Shown: positions 39,156 to 49,300 of the stretch, piece after piece | How positions within the stretch are numbered: the stretch's first letter is position 1 | Layout of the letters: each line of letters begins with the position of its first letter | From: Variovorax guangxiensis | Lineage (GTDB): Bacteria > Pseudomonadota > Gammaproteobacteria > Burkholderiales > Burkholderiaceae_C | Direction: 5' to 3' | NCBI RefSeq assembly: GCF_003952165.1 | Contig: NZ_RXFT01000009.1 | Location: 1 to 64,000 of the forward strand | DNA length: 64,000 bases | Notes under the pieces: model-generated | What the model saw: only the letters and a program-made list of their open reading frames with translations | Told to the model about the DNA's origin: nothing | Databases searched by the model: none | Program-made: the position numbers and the translations under genes

Positions 39156-39878
39156 TTGACCAAGATCCAGGGCCCCTCGCCCATCCTCACCCCGCGCGAC
39201 TGGGATGCCCACCCCAGCTACATCTACCCCGGCTACAAGTCCACCGTGAAGCGCGGCCCGCAGAAGCCGCTGATTCCGCTGAAGGCCTCGCTCGGCGAAC
39301 TGCAGCAGCCGGTGTACGGCCACGACAGCATCGGCGAGTTCGACCACGACCTCACGCGCAATGCGCGCAAGAACGGCGAGCCGCTGGGCGAACGCATGAT
39401 CCTCACCGGCCAGGTGCTCGACGAGCGCCGCCGCCCGGTGGTCAACACGCTGGTCGAGCTGTGGCAGGCCAACGCCGCCGGCCGCTACGTGCACAAGGTC
39501 GACCAGCACGACGCGCCGCTGGACCCCAACTTCCTCGGCGCCGGCCGCTGCCTCACCGACAGTGAAGGCCGCTACCGCTTCCTCACCATCAAGCCCGGCG
39601 CCTACCCCTGGGGCAACCACCCCAACGCCTGGCGTCCGCAGCACATCCACCTGTCGCTGTTCGGCCAGAGCTTCGCGAGCCGCCTGGTCACGCAGATGTA
39701 CTTCCCCGGCGACCCGCTGCACCAGTACGACCCGATGATCACCGGCACCCCCGAGCGCTACCGCAACCGCCTGATCGCCGACTTCAGCCTCGACATCACC
39801 GAGGACGGCTACGCACTGGGCTACCAGTTCGACATCGTGCTGCGCGGCGCCGACGAGACCCCTTTCGAGAACCGCTGA
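39156..39878 (+). CDS. pcaH: Protocatechuate 3,4-dioxygenase beta subunit
   Basis: This 240-aa subunit contains the non-haem Fe(III) site of intradiol dioxygenases. The two tyrosines are in AGRYVHK and PGAYPW and the two histidines in WRPQHIHLSLFG. With PcaG it cleaves protocatechuate to 3-carboxy-cis,cis-muconate. It starts at TTG 39156, placed 6 bp after AGGAGA, and no ATG fits the family N-terminus. pcaG follows after 15 bp, and the LysR gene pcaQ is divergent. Confidence 0.95.
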   Translation: MTKIQGPSPILTPRDWDAHPSYIYPGYKSTVKRGPQKPLIPLKASLGELQQPVYGHDSIGEFDHDLTRNARKNGEPLGERMILTGQVLDERRRPVVNTLVELWQANAAGRYVHKVDQHDAPLDPNFLGAGRCLTDSEGRYRFLTIKPGAYPWGNHPNAWRPQHIHLSLFGQSFASRLVTQMYFPGDPLHQYDPMITGTPERYRNRLIADFSLDITEDGYALGYQFDIVLRGADETPFENR

Positions 39879-39893
39879 GCCAGGAGACACACC

Positions 39894-40502
39894 ATGCTGA
39901 TGACCGCACTGGAAGCCGACTTCGGCCAGACCCCCTCGCAGACCGTGGGCCCCTACTTCGCCTACGGCCTCACCGCCACGCAATACGGCTACGACTTCGA
40001 CCAGCCCTTCGACGCCGTGCTCGCGCTCGACAGCGCCAAGGGCCAGCGCATCCGCCTCGAAGGCCGCGTGCTCGACGGCGACGGCAACCCGATCAACGAC
40101 GCGATGGTCGAGATCAGCCAGCCCGACGGCGAAGGCCGCTATCCGCAGACGCCCGAAGAGGCGCGCGCCATGGGCTTTCGCGCCTTCGGCCGCGTCGGCA
40201 CCGGCACGCACGAGGGCAACCGCTTCGTGTTCCACACCGTCAAGCCCGGCGCCGAGTCGCCCGGCGAGGCACCGCACATCAACGCGATCGTGCTGATGCG
40301 CGGCCTGCTGCTGCATGCCTTCACGCGCATCTACTTCAGCGACGAGGCCGAGGCCAACGCGAAGGACGCGGTGCTGCAGAGCGTGCCGGCCGACCGCCGC
40401 CACACGCTGATCGCCGAGCGCGTGGAGCAAGGCGGCGCCGTCACCTACCGCTTCGACATCCGCATGCAGGGTGCGGACGAGACGGCGTTCTTCGACGTCT
40501 GA
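39894..40502 (+). CDS. pcaG: Protocatechuate 3,4-dioxygenase alpha subunit
   Basis: The 202-aa alpha subunit begins near TPSQTVGPYFAYGLT and ends with TYRFDIRMQGADETAFFDV. Both are typical of PcaG, which shapes the active site but lacks the iron ligands. AGGAGACACACC precedes the ATG at 39894; a second ATG lies six bases later. It is followed by a strong terminator. No other pca genes are in the window, so the rest of the beta-ketoadipate pathway lies elsewhere. Confidence 0.95.
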   Translation: MLMTALEADFGQTPSQTVGPYFAYGLTATQYGYDFDQPFDAVLALDSAKGQRIRLEGRVLDGDGNPINDAMVEISQPDGEGRYPQTPEEARAMGFRAFGRVGTGTHEGNRFVFHTVKPGAESPGEAPHINAIVLMRGLLLHAFTRIYFSDEAEANAKDAVLQSVPADRRHTLIAERVEQGGAVTYRFDIRMQGADETAFFDV

Positions 40503-40534
40503 TCCACCTGATCTCTCAGGGAAATCCCGGACAC

Positions 40535-40563
40535 AAAAAAGCCCGCTGACGCGGGCTTTTTTT
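40535..40563. terminator. Bidirectional intrinsic terminator between pcaG and cytochrome c gene
   Basis: AAAAAAGCCCGC (40535-40546) pairs with GCGGGC followed by seven Ts, with a 4-nt loop. It gives a U-run after the hairpin on both strands and so serves both convergent transcripts. Confidence 0.95.
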
Positions 40564-40582
40564 CTGGAAGCGCTCGGCCTGC

Positions 40583-41275
40583 TTATTCGGCGCCGTGGTG
40601 GATGCGCGACTCGGGCACCGTCTTCAGCTCGCCCGGCAGCGAGCTGATGTAGCTGGCCAGCGTCTTGAGTTCGGCGTTGGTGAACTTCTTCTCCTCGACC
40701 TGCTGGCCCATCACAGCGTTCGAACGGCCCAGGTGCGAGTTGTTCTTCACGCGGTACGACTTGAGCGCGACGAAGAGGTAGTCGGCATGCTGGCCGGCCA
40801 GCTTGGGCACGGTGCCGTCGTTGGGCGTGTTGAAGTTGGCGCCGTGGCACTTGGTGCAGCTGTTGTCGGCGTTGCGGGTGATGAGGGCCTCCACGTTGGC
40901 CGGCGTGGGCTTGGCCAGCGTGGCGGGAGGTGCGCTGCCGTCCTTCAGGCCGAGCTGGCTGTAGTAGGCGGCGACGTCGGCGATGTCCTGGTCGGTGAGC
41001 GTGTCCGCGATGGCGCGCATGGTGGGATGCTTGCGGTCGCCGCCCTTGTACGCGGTGAGCGCTGCCGTGATGTACGTGGCGCTCTGGCCAGCGATCATCG
41101 GCACCTTGTGAATCTCCGGGAAGCTGGCCTGGTAGCCGATGATGCCGTGGCAGCCCACGCACATCTGTACCTTCTTTGCTCCGTCCTGGGCCTTGCCAGT
41201 GACTTGTTGGGCTTCAGCCGAGACCGTCACGGAAGCGACAGCAAGGGCAAACATCGTGGTCAACAACTTGTTCAT
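40583..41275 (-). CDS. Dihaem cytochrome c4-type protein
   Basis: This 230-aa exported cytochrome has a signal (MNKLLTTMFALAVASVTVSAEA) and two haem c sites, CVGCH and CTKCH. There are distal methionines in each half (e.g. NAVMGQQ). Two tandem class I domains of about 90 residues match the cytochrome c4 layout, an electron carrier to terminal oxidases. It is divergent from the MoxR gene and shares the terminator with pcaG. Confidence 0.92.
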   Translation of the reverse strand: MNKLLTTMFALAVASVTVSAEAQQVTGKAQDGAKKVQMCVGCHGIIGYQASFPEIHKVPMIAGQSATYITAALTAYKGGDRKHPTMRAIADTLTDQDIADVAAYYSQLGLKDGSAPPATLAKPTPANVEALITRNADNSCTKCHGANFNTPNDGTVPKLAGQHADYLFVALKSYRVKNNSHLGRSNAVMGQQVEEKKFTNAELKTLASYISSLPGELKTVPESRIHHGAE

Positions 41276-41435
41276 TTTGCGCGCACAATCTCGTGGAGAG
41301 TACAGTTTTTCGGATCAACATTCGATTATATGCAGGGGTCCCCTGGAACCCTGTGCAGGCCAACCCTGAGGCTGCACGACGCACATCGGGTGTGTTCTTT
41401 TCTCCACCCCAGCCTTCGCTCCACCCATCGCACTC

Positions 41436-42290
41436 ATGAAATTCCAGGGCTCAGACAACTACGTCGCCACTCAGGACCTGATGCTCGCCGTCAACGCGGC
41501 CATCACGCTCAAGCGCCCGCTGCTCGTCAAGGGCGAGCCCGGCACGGGCAAGACCATGCTGGCCGAGGAAGTGGCCCAATCGCTCGGACTGCCGCTTCTG
41601 CAGTGGCACATCAAGTCGACCACCAAGGCGCAGCAGGGCCTGTATGAATACGACGCCGTGAGCCGCCTGCGCGACTCGCAGCTCAAGGACCTCGACGGCG
41701 GCGAGCGCGTGAGCGACATCAACAACTACATCGTCAAGGGCGTGCTCTGGCAGGCCTTCACGGCCGACCAGCCGGTGGCGCTCCTGATCGACGAGATCGA
41801 CAAGGCCGACATCGAATTCCCGAACGACCTGCTGCGCGAGATCGACCGCATGGAGTTCTACTGCTACGAGACGCGCGAACTCATCCGCGCCAAGCACCGG
41901 CCGGTGGTGTTCATCACCTCCAACAACGAGAAGGAACTGCCCGACGCCTTCCTGCGCCGCTGCTTCTTCCACTACATCAAGTTCCCCGACGCCGAGACGA
42001 TGAAGCACATCGTCGCCGTGCACTTCCCCGGCCTCAAGCAGGAGCTGCTCGCGGCCGCGATGAAGACTTTCTACGACGTGCGCAACCTGCCCGGCCTGAA
42101 GAAGAAGCCCTCCACCTCCGAGCTGCTCGACTGGCTCAAGCTGCTGGTGGCCGAGGACATCCCTCTCGAAGCGCTGCAGAGCAAGGACGACAAGGTCGCG
42201 GTGCCGCCGCTGGTGGGCGCGCTGCTCAAGAACGAACAGGACGTGACGCTCTTCGAGAAGCTCGTCTTCATGCAGCGCAACAACCGCTGA
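41436..42290 (+). CDS. MoxR-family AAA+ ATPase
   Basis: The 284-aa product has Walker A GEPGTGKTMLAEE, Walker B VALLIDEIDKAD and the sensor region FITSNNEKELPDAFLRRC of the MoxR group. MoxR ATPases work as chaperones with a von Willebrand factor A (VWA) partner, here encoded at 43176-44363. The target complex is unknown. Related MoxR/CoxE pairs occur beside CO-dehydrogenase genes but also elsewhere. The gene is 5 bp from the next. Confidence 0.92.
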   Translation: MKFQGSDNYVATQDLMLAVNAAITLKRPLLVKGEPGTGKTMLAEEVAQSLGLPLLQWHIKSTTKAQQGLYEYDAVSRLRDSQLKDLDGGERVSDINNYIVKGVLWQAFTADQPVALLIDEIDKADIEFPNDLLREIDRMEFYCYETRELIRAKHRPVVFITSNNEKELPDAFLRRCFFHYIKFPDAETMKHIVAVHFPGLKQELLAAAMKTFYDVRNLPGLKKKPSTSELLDWLKLLVAEDIPLEALQSKDDKVAVPPLVGALLKNEQDVTLFEKLVFMQRNNR

Positions 42291-42294
42291 ACCC

Positions 42295-42540
42295 ATGAGC
42301 GGCCAGAAACACTCAACCAGGCAGCTCATGAAGCTGGGCATCGCCCAGGCGGTGCTGTTCATGGTGGGCGCGATGCTCGGTCGGGGGCTCGGGCTGCTGC
42401 TGGGCCTCGACGCCTTCGGCAGCGGCGAATACAACAAGCGAGAGCTCATCGGCATCGCGCTGATCGGCCTGGGCGGAGGTGCCGGTGCACAGGCCGCGCG
42501 CGTCTGGTACGTGCACAAGTACGGCGATCCGCGCGGCTGA
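42295..42540 (+). CDS. Small membrane protein, unknown
   Basis: This 81-aa protein has two hydrophobic segments (QAVLFMVGAMLGRGLGLLLGL and IGIALIGLGGGAGAQAAR) with polar ends. It lies between the MoxR ATPase gene and an acetyltransferase gene and starts 5 bp after the MoxR stop. I do not recognise the family. Confidence 0.75.
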   Translation: MSGQKHSTRQLMKLGIAQAVLFMVGAMLGRGLGLLLGLDAFGSGEYNKRELIGIALIGLGGGAGAQAARVWYVHKYGDPRG

Positions 42541-42557
42541 AGAATCACGAAGAGAAG

Positions 42558-43154
42558 GTGCTGAAGATGGCGTTCGTCGAACCTGTCACGCTGAAGGCGC
42601 GCGGCCTCGCGCTGGTGCCGCTCTCGCTCGCGCACGAAGAAGGCCTTCGCGCCGCTGCCGCCGACGGCGAGCTGTGGAAGCTGCGCGTGACCTCCGTGCC
42701 CGAGCCGGAGAACACCCGCGCCTACATCGAGACCGCGCTCAAGACCGCCGACCGCTTCGCCTTTGCGGTGACCGACGAGGCCACCGGCACCGTGCTCGGC
42801 TCCACCAGCTACCACGACATCCTGAGCGCGGTGAAGCGCGTGGAGATCGGCTACACGTGGTACGCCGCGCGCTGCCAGCGCACGCACGTCAACACCACCT
42901 GCAAGCTGCTGCTGCTCGCGCATGCCTTCGACGCACTGGGCTGCAACGTGGTGGGCTGGCGCACCGACAACTTCAACTTCGCCTCGCAGCGCGCCATCGA
43001 GCGCCTGGGCGCGAAGAAGGACGGCGTGATCCGCGGCCACGCGATGCGCCGCGACGGCACCATCCGCGACACCGTCATGTACAGCCTGCGCGCGGGCGAG
43101 TGGCCCGAGGTGAAGGCGCAGCTGTTGTACCTGCTCGACAAGCCGCGCGGCTGA
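42558..43154 (+). CDS. GNAT-family N-acetyltransferase, RimJ/RimL-like
   Basis: The 198-aa product follows the RimJ/RimL pattern: LVPLSLAHEEGLRAAA at the N-terminus, VLGSTSYHDI and VEIGYTWYAARCQRTHVNT in the core and FASQRAIERLGAKKDGVIRGH at the acetyl-CoA site. The start may be ATG 42558 or 42567. Substrate is unknown. It is in the MoxR-to-VWA gene string but probably not functionally linked. Confidence 0.88.
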   Translation: MLKMAFVEPVTLKARGLALVPLSLAHEEGLRAAAADGELWKLRVTSVPEPENTRAYIETALKTADRFAFAVTDEATGTVLGSTSYHDILSAVKRVEIGYTWYAARCQRTHVNTTCKLLLLAHAFDALGCNVVGWRTDNFNFASQRAIERLGAKKDGVIRGHAMRRDGTIRDTVMYSLRAGEWPEVKAQLLYLLDKPRG

Positions 43155-43175
43155 AAGAAACACAAGGAGCACCCC

Positions 43176-44363
43176 ATGCTCATCGACTTCTTCTACACCC
43201 TGCGCTCGGCCAAGCTGCCGGTGTCGGTCAAGGAATACCTCACGCTGCTGGAGGCCCTGCAGGCCGACGTGGTGGGCCCGAACTCCGACGGCGCCTACGG
43301 CATCGACGACTTCTACTACCTCTCGCGCACCGCGCTGGTGAAGGACGAGAAGCACTACGACAAGTTCGACCGCGCCTTCGCCGCCTACTTCAAGGGCGTG
43401 GAGATGCTGACCGACTTCACCAAGGAAGTGCCGCTCGACTGGCTGCGCAAGACGCTGGAGCGCGAGTTCACGGCGGAAGAGAAGGCCAAGATCGAGAAGA
43501 TGGGCTGGGACGAGCTCATGGAAACGCTCAAGAAGCGCTTCGAGGAGCAGAAGGAGCGCCACGAGGGCGGCAGCAAGTGGATCGGCACCGGCGGCACCGC
43601 GCCCTTCGGCAACGGCGGCTACAACCCGCAAGGCATCCGCATCGGCGGGGCGGGCAAGAACCGCAGCGCCGTGAAGGTGTGGGACCAGCGCGCCTACAAG
43701 GACTACGACGACACGCAGGAACTGGGCACGCGCAACATCAAGGTCGCGCTGCGCCGGCTGCGCAAGTTCGCGCGCGAGGGCCATGACGAGGAACTGGACC
43801 TCGACGACACCATCCACTCCACCGCCGCCAACGCCGGTTTCCTCGACATCAAGATGCGGCCGGAGCGCCACAACAACGTCAAGGTGCTGCTGCTGATGGA
43901 CGTGGGCGGCACGATGGACGAGCACATCCAGCGCGTGGAGGAGCTGTTCTCGGCCGTGAAGACCGAGTTCAAGCACCTGGAGTTCTTCTACTTCCACAAC
44001 TGCGTGTACGACTTCATGTGGAAGAACAACAAGCGCCGCTTCTCCGAGAAGTTCGCCACCTGGGACATCCTGCGCAAGTACAACAAGGACTACAAGCTCA
44101 TCTTCGTCGGCGACGCGACCATGAGCCCCTACGAGATCCTGCAGCCCGGCGGCAGCGTCGAATACAACAACGAGGAAGCCGGCGCCGAGTGGATCCAGCG
44201 CCTCACGCACGCCTTCCCGAAGTTCGCGTGGATCAACCCAGAGCCGCAGGGCGTGTGGCAGTACCGCCAGAGCATCGCGGTGATGCAGCAGCTGATGTCC
44301 AACCGCATGTACCCCCTCACCCTGCGCGGGCTCGAGGAGGCGATGCGCATGCTGTCCAAGTAG
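43176..44363 (+). CDS. VWA domain protein, CoxE-like
   Basis: This 395-aa protein has a helical N-terminal region (LIDFFYTLRSAKLPVSVKEY) and a von Willebrand A-like domain at about residues 225-390 (VKVLLLMDVGGTMDEHIQRV). The metal-site motif DxSxS reads DVGGT, so metal binding may be changed. AAGGAGCACCCC precedes the ATG. MoxR-VWA pairs act together in assembly or activation of metal complexes; the client here is unknown. Confidence 0.9.
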   Translation: MLIDFFYTLRSAKLPVSVKEYLTLLEALQADVVGPNSDGAYGIDDFYYLSRTALVKDEKHYDKFDRAFAAYFKGVEMLTDFTKEVPLDWLRKTLEREFTAEEKAKIEKMGWDELMETLKKRFEEQKERHEGGSKWIGTGGTAPFGNGGYNPQGIRIGGAGKNRSAVKVWDQRAYKDYDDTQELGTRNIKVALRRLRKFAREGHDEELDLDDTIHSTAANAGFLDIKMRPERHNNVKVLLLMDVGGTMDEHIQRVEELFSAVKTEFKHLEFFYFHNCVYDFMWKNNKRRFSEKFATWDILRKYNKDYKLIFVGDATMSPYEILQPGGSVEYNNEEAGAEWIQRLTHAFPKFAWINPEPQGVWQYRQSIAVMQQLMSNRMYPLTLRGLEEAMRMLSK

Positions 44364-44426
44364 GACGATGCCGCCGATCCGGCGGGGCCTTCAGGAACCG
44401 GCCGGGCTTGCTGTCAGAATCCGCCC

Positions 44427-46376
44427 ATGGTCAGGGCGGTTCCTGTTTCTTCGCCGGCGTGGTGGCCGGCTTTGTTTTTGTGCGGCGTCCTGCTCTTGCA
44501 AGGCTGCAGCCTGCTGCCGAAAAAGGAATCCGCCGAAGAAAACAAATCCGTGGCCGGCCTCGTGCGCAGCGGCGCGGCGGGTGCCGGCACCACCGGTGCC
44601 GACAAGGAAGAGAAGGAAGGCGGCGGCAGGAAGGCCGGTGACAAGCGCGACGCCTTCACCGTCGACGTGCGCGGCCCCGAAGCCGTGCGCGACTACCTCA
44701 AGCTGCATCTCGAAATACAGCGCTACCGCGAGCTCGACGACCTCGGCGCGACCGAGATCTCCCGCCTCATGGTGGCCGCCGAAGCCAATGCCCGCGAGCT
44801 GCTCGGCACGCTCGGCTACTTCACGCCCACGCTGACGCTCGAACTCAACGAGACGCCGCAGGGCGAAAAGGCTCCGCGCGAGATCGTCATCAACGTCTCG
44901 CCCGGCGAGCTCACCAAGGTGAGCAACGTGCAGATCAGCTATGCCGGCCCCATCGCCGACGACCCGGCCGCCGAGTCGCAGCGCGACACCATCCGCACCG
45001 CCTGGGCCCTGCGCGCCGGCCAGCCCTTCACCCAGCAGGCCTGGGACGACGCGAAGACCACCGCGCTGCGCAGCCTCACGGCGAAGCGCTTTCCCACGGG
45101 CAGCATCGCGATCAGCCGCGCCGAGGTGGATGCCGACCGCAGCGAGGCCCGCCTGAGCGTCACCTACCAGTCGGGCCCGGCCTACAAGTTCGGGCCGCTG
45201 GTGCTGCGCGGCATCCAGCGCTACGACCCCGACGGCGCGCGCCGCATCGCGCGCCTGCCCAGCGGCCAGGACTACGACCAGCAGAAGCTGCTCGACGCCC
45301 AGCAGCGCCTGGCCAGCAGCGGCTACTACGACTCGGTGTTCCTCACGCTCGACACCGACGGCGGCAACCCGCTGGCCGCGCCCGTCATCGCGCAGCTGCG
45401 CGAGGCGCCGCTGCAGAAGGTGGTGCTGGGCGTGGGCTTCACCACCGACAACGGCCCGCGCCTGTCGATCGACCACATCCACAACCAGGTGCCGCTGCTG
45501 GGCTGGCGCGCCGTCTCGCGGCTGTCGGTGGACAACGACATCAAGTCGCTGTCCACCGAGCTGAAGGCCATTCCCGACGACCGCGGCTGGCGCTGGTTCG
45601 CGGGCGCGGAGCTCAAGAGCGAGCAGTCGGGCAGCTACGTGGTCGACAGCGGCCGGCTGCGCGGCGGGCGCAGCAAGTCGGGCGACCACATCGACCGCAG
45701 CTATTTCCTGCAGTACGACTACGCGCAGAACCGCGGCACCAACGCGCCGCCCTCGGCCTCGGCCGTGACGGCCAACTGGGGCTGGACCGGGCGCTACTTC
45801 GACGACAACTCCGCCCCCTCGCGCGGCTACGGCCTCGCGCTGGAGGTGGCTGCCGGCTACACGCTCACCGGCGAGCAGGTGCCCTTCACGCGCACCTACG
45901 CGCGCTGGCTCGGCGTGCTGCCGCTGGGCTCGGCCGAGGACAAGGAGCTGCGCGCGCGCCGCAGCCGCCTGCAGCTGCGCGTGGAGGCCGGCGCGGTATC
46001 GGCGAAAGACAGCGCGCAGATCCCCTCCACGCTGATGTTCCTGACCGGCGGCGACACCACCGTGCGCGGCTACAGCTACAAGCAGATCGGCACCGTGCGC
46101 CCCGACGGCACCACCGTCGCCGGCCGCTACCTCGGCGTGGCCAGCGTGGAGTGGCAGCGCCCCTTCGTCTACAACAACAAGCTCACCGAATGGGAGAGCG
46201 TGGTGTTCGTCGATGCCGGCGCAGTGGCCGACAAGCCCGGCGAGCTCAAGCCCAAGGTGGGCGTGGGCGTGGGCGCGCGCTGGCGCAGCCCGGTCGGGCC
46301 GGTGCAGGCCGACCTGGCCTACGGCGTGGACTCGAAGAAGTTCCGCCTGCACTTCCGCCTCGGCTTCACCTTCTGA
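44427..46376 (+). CDS. tamA: TamA/BamA-family outer-membrane protein with lipobox
   Basis: The 649-aa product has three POTRA-like domains (about 70-300, e.g. YARELLGTLGYF-like folds) and a C-terminal 16-strand barrel domain ending SKKFRLHFRLGFTF. The conserved GGDTTVRGYSY of the Omp85 L6 region is visible. With the TamB protein encoded 14 bp downstream it forms the translocation and assembly module that moves outer-membrane proteins or lipids. The N-terminus carries LFLCGVLLLQGC, a possible lipobox that is not usual for enterobacterial TamA. Confidence 0.9.
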   Translation: MVRAVPVSSPAWWPALFLCGVLLLQGCSLLPKKESAEENKSVAGLVRSGAAGAGTTGADKEEKEGGGRKAGDKRDAFTVDVRGPEAVRDYLKLHLEIQRYRELDDLGATEISRLMVAAEANARELLGTLGYFTPTLTLELNETPQGEKAPREIVINVSPGELTKVSNVQISYAGPIADDPAAESQRDTIRTAWALRAGQPFTQQAWDDAKTTALRSLTAKRFPTGSIAISRAEVDADRSEARLSVTYQSGPAYKFGPLVLRGIQRYDPDGARRIARLPSGQDYDQQKLLDAQQRLASSGYYDSVFLTLDTDGGNPLAAPVIAQLREAPLQKVVLGVGFTTDNGPRLSIDHIHNQVPLLGWRAVSRLSVDNDIKSLSTELKAIPDDRGWRWFAGAELKSEQSGSYVVDSGRLRGGRSKSGDHIDRSYFLQYDYAQNRGTNAPPSASAVTANWGWTGRYFDDNSAPSRGYGLALEVAAGYTLTGEQVPFTRTYARWLGVLPLGSAEDKELRARRSRLQLRVEAGAVSAKDSAQIPSTLMFLTGGDTTVRGYSYKQIGTVRPDGTTVAGRYLGVASVEWQRPFVYNNKLTEWESVVFVDAGAVADKPGELKPKVGVGVGARWRSPVGPVQADLAYGVDSKKFRLHFRLGFTF

Positions 46377-46390
46377 CGCAGGCCACGCAG

Positions 46391-49300
46391 ATGCAGACCG
46401 ACGACCAGAAGCCTACGCCGCCCTTGCCTCCCCGCCGTTCGCGCGCGCGGCGCGCGGTGCGCGCCCTGGCCTGGACTGTCGCCGGCCTGTTGCTGGCCGT
46501 GATGCTGCTGGCCGCAGGCGCATGGTGGTGGCTGGGCTCGAATACCTCGCTCGCCTTCGCGCTCGCGCAGGCGGCGCAGCGGCTGCCGGCCGGCCAGACG
46601 CTGGAGAGCCGCGACGTGAGCGGCTCGCTGCGCACCGGCGGCCACATCGGCTGGCTCAGGTACCAGAGCGACAGCATCGCCGTGGAGGTGAACGACGCCA
46701 CCATCGGCTGGCAGTTCGCGCCGCTGTTACAGCGCAAGGTGCAGCTCGGCGAGGTGCATGCGAAGCAGGTGCTGATCGAGAAGCGCGGTGCGCCCAGTGA
46801 CAGGCCCACCGAGCCGCTCGAGCAGCTCGCGCTGCCTGTGGAGGTCGATCTGCCCTTCCGCATCGACGAGCTGCGCTGGGCCGGCCCGCCCGTGCTGCAG
46901 GCACTCAATCTGTCGGGCAGCTACAGCTACAAGGCCGCGGAACACGCGCTGGAGGTCAAGGGCGTGGACATCGCCAGCGGCCACTACAGCGCCCGCGTGA
47001 AGCTGCAGGGCCCCGCGCCGATGGCCATCGACGCCGCGCTCGACGGCCGCGTGAAGGCGCCGCTGGCCGAGGACCACGACATCGACGTGCTGGCCGCCGC
47101 CACCGTCAAGGGCACGCTCGCCGGCACCGGCGCGCGGCTGCAGGTGGCGGCCGAGCTTAAGCCGGCAAAGGAGAACGCCGACGCCCCCATGGAAGCCAGC
47201 CTGCACGCGCAGATCGCGCCCTGGCTGCCCCAGCCGGTGATCGACGCGAAGGCCGACCTGCGCAACGTCGACGCATCGAGCCTGTGGCCCGGTGCGCCCG
47301 AAACGCGGCTCACCGGCACCGTCGAACTGCAGCCCGATGCCGACACCGGCCCCGCCGCGTGGAAGGCCTCGGCCGACATCCGCAACGCCCTGCCCGGCCC
47401 GTGGGACAAGGAGAAGCTGCCGCTCGAACAGCTGCTGGCCAGGGTCGGCTTCGACGGCACCAGCTGGACAATTTCCGAAGCCACCGTGCGCGCGGGCGGC
47501 GGGCGCATCGATGCGGCCGGCAAGTGGAGCCCGGCGCCCTCGCCCTGGCAGGCGCAGGCCACCGTGCGGGGCGTGCGGCCCGCGGCGCTCCACAGCGAGC
47601 TTGCGGGCGCGCCGGTCAGCGGACAGATCAAGGCCGAGCAGAAGGACAGCACCATCGCCTTCGACGCCAGCCTGCGCGCCGAAGGCGGCGGCGCGGGCAG
47701 CAAGGCCCTGCCCGGCTTCGCGCTCGACCGCGCGCTGGCACAGGGCCAGTGGAAGGACCAGGTGCTCGACTTGCGCACGCTGCGCATCGATGCGCAGCGC
47801 GCCAGCGTCGATGGCCGCCTGCAGGTGCGCGTGGCCGAGCAGGCCGCCAGCGGCAAGCTGGCCCTCGCCCTGCCCGGCGGCAGCGCGCAGGTCGAAGGCC
47901 GCATCGCGCCCGATTCGGGCAGCGGCGAGATCAAGGCCGCCATCGACGACGCCGACACCGTGCAGCGCTGGGTGCAGGGCCTGCCGGGGATGTCGAAGAT
48001 GTTCGCGAACGCGGGCGCCAAGGGCTCGGCGAAGCTCGATGCCAGCTGGCAGGGTGGCTGGCGCACCATCCAGCGCCGGCTGGAAAACCCCAACGCCCCC
48101 GCCCCGCGCGGCGTCGCCGAACCGAGCCTGAAGGCCGCACTCTCTGTGCCGCGCCTCGACCTCACACTGCCCTCCGAGCAGCCCGGCGCAACGAACACCG
48201 ACATCCAGCTGCGCAACCTGCAGGCCGATCTGGCCGGCAGCCTCGCGCAGGCCACGCTCGCATTGAAGGGCGAGGCCGCCACCGGCACGCAGAAGTTCGA
48301 CATCGACACCCGCGCCAGCGGCGGCATCGCCGGTGCCGGCCAGTGGCGCGCGGCGCTGGCCAGCCTGAAGCTGCAGGCGCAAGACAGCGCCCGCCCCGGC
48401 GCGCCATGGGTGCTGGAGCTGGGCCGCGAAGTCACCGCCACCATCCGGACCGCGAGCGGCAATGCGCCGCGCCTCGACGTGGAAGCCTCCGCCGCCTCGG
48501 CCACGCTGCGAGGCCCCGTACCGGGCACGGTGCGCATCGACTGGCAGCCGCTGCGCTTCAGCCAGAGCGGCGCGGCGCCCAACCGAGTGTTCCGCGTGCA
48601 GTCCAAGGGCCAGCTGCAGGGCCTGCCCATGGCCTGGGCCAGCGCGCTCGGCGCCAATACCGCGCTCGGCGAATACGGCATCAGCGGCGACCTGATGTTC
48701 AACGGCGACTGGGACATCGACGCGGGCGACACGCTGCACGCCAAGGCCCGCCTCGCGCGCCAGAGCGGCGACATCCGCGTGCAGGCCGGCGAGGCCGCGC
48801 TGGTCACGCGCATCACCAGCACCGGCACCGGCACCGCGAGCGAGCGCACGATGAATTCCGCCTCGGCCAGCGGCGACGCGCCCAGCACGCCGGCCGGCCT
48901 GCGCCAGGCCGAGCTGCGCCTGGATGCCGACGGCGACGCCGTGCGCGCCGTTCTCGCGTGGGACAGCGAACGCGCCGGCAAGATCGACGCGCAGCTCGAC
49001 ACCCGCGTGCAGCAGCGCGCCGGCGGCTGGCAGTGGGCGCCCGACGCGCCGCTGGGCGGCACCATCAAGGCCATGCTGCCGAACCTGGGCGTGTGGTCGA
49101 TGCTTGCGCCGCCGGGCTGGCGCATCGCCGGCACGCTGGACGCCAACGCCACGCTCTCGGGCAACCGCGCCGCGCCGCGCTGGAACGGCACGCTGGGCGC
49201 CGACAAGCTCGCGCTGCGCGCGCCGGTCGAAGGGCTGGACCTGCGCGACGGCCGGCTGCGCGCCACGCTCACCGGCGAGCGCATCGAGATCACCGAATTC

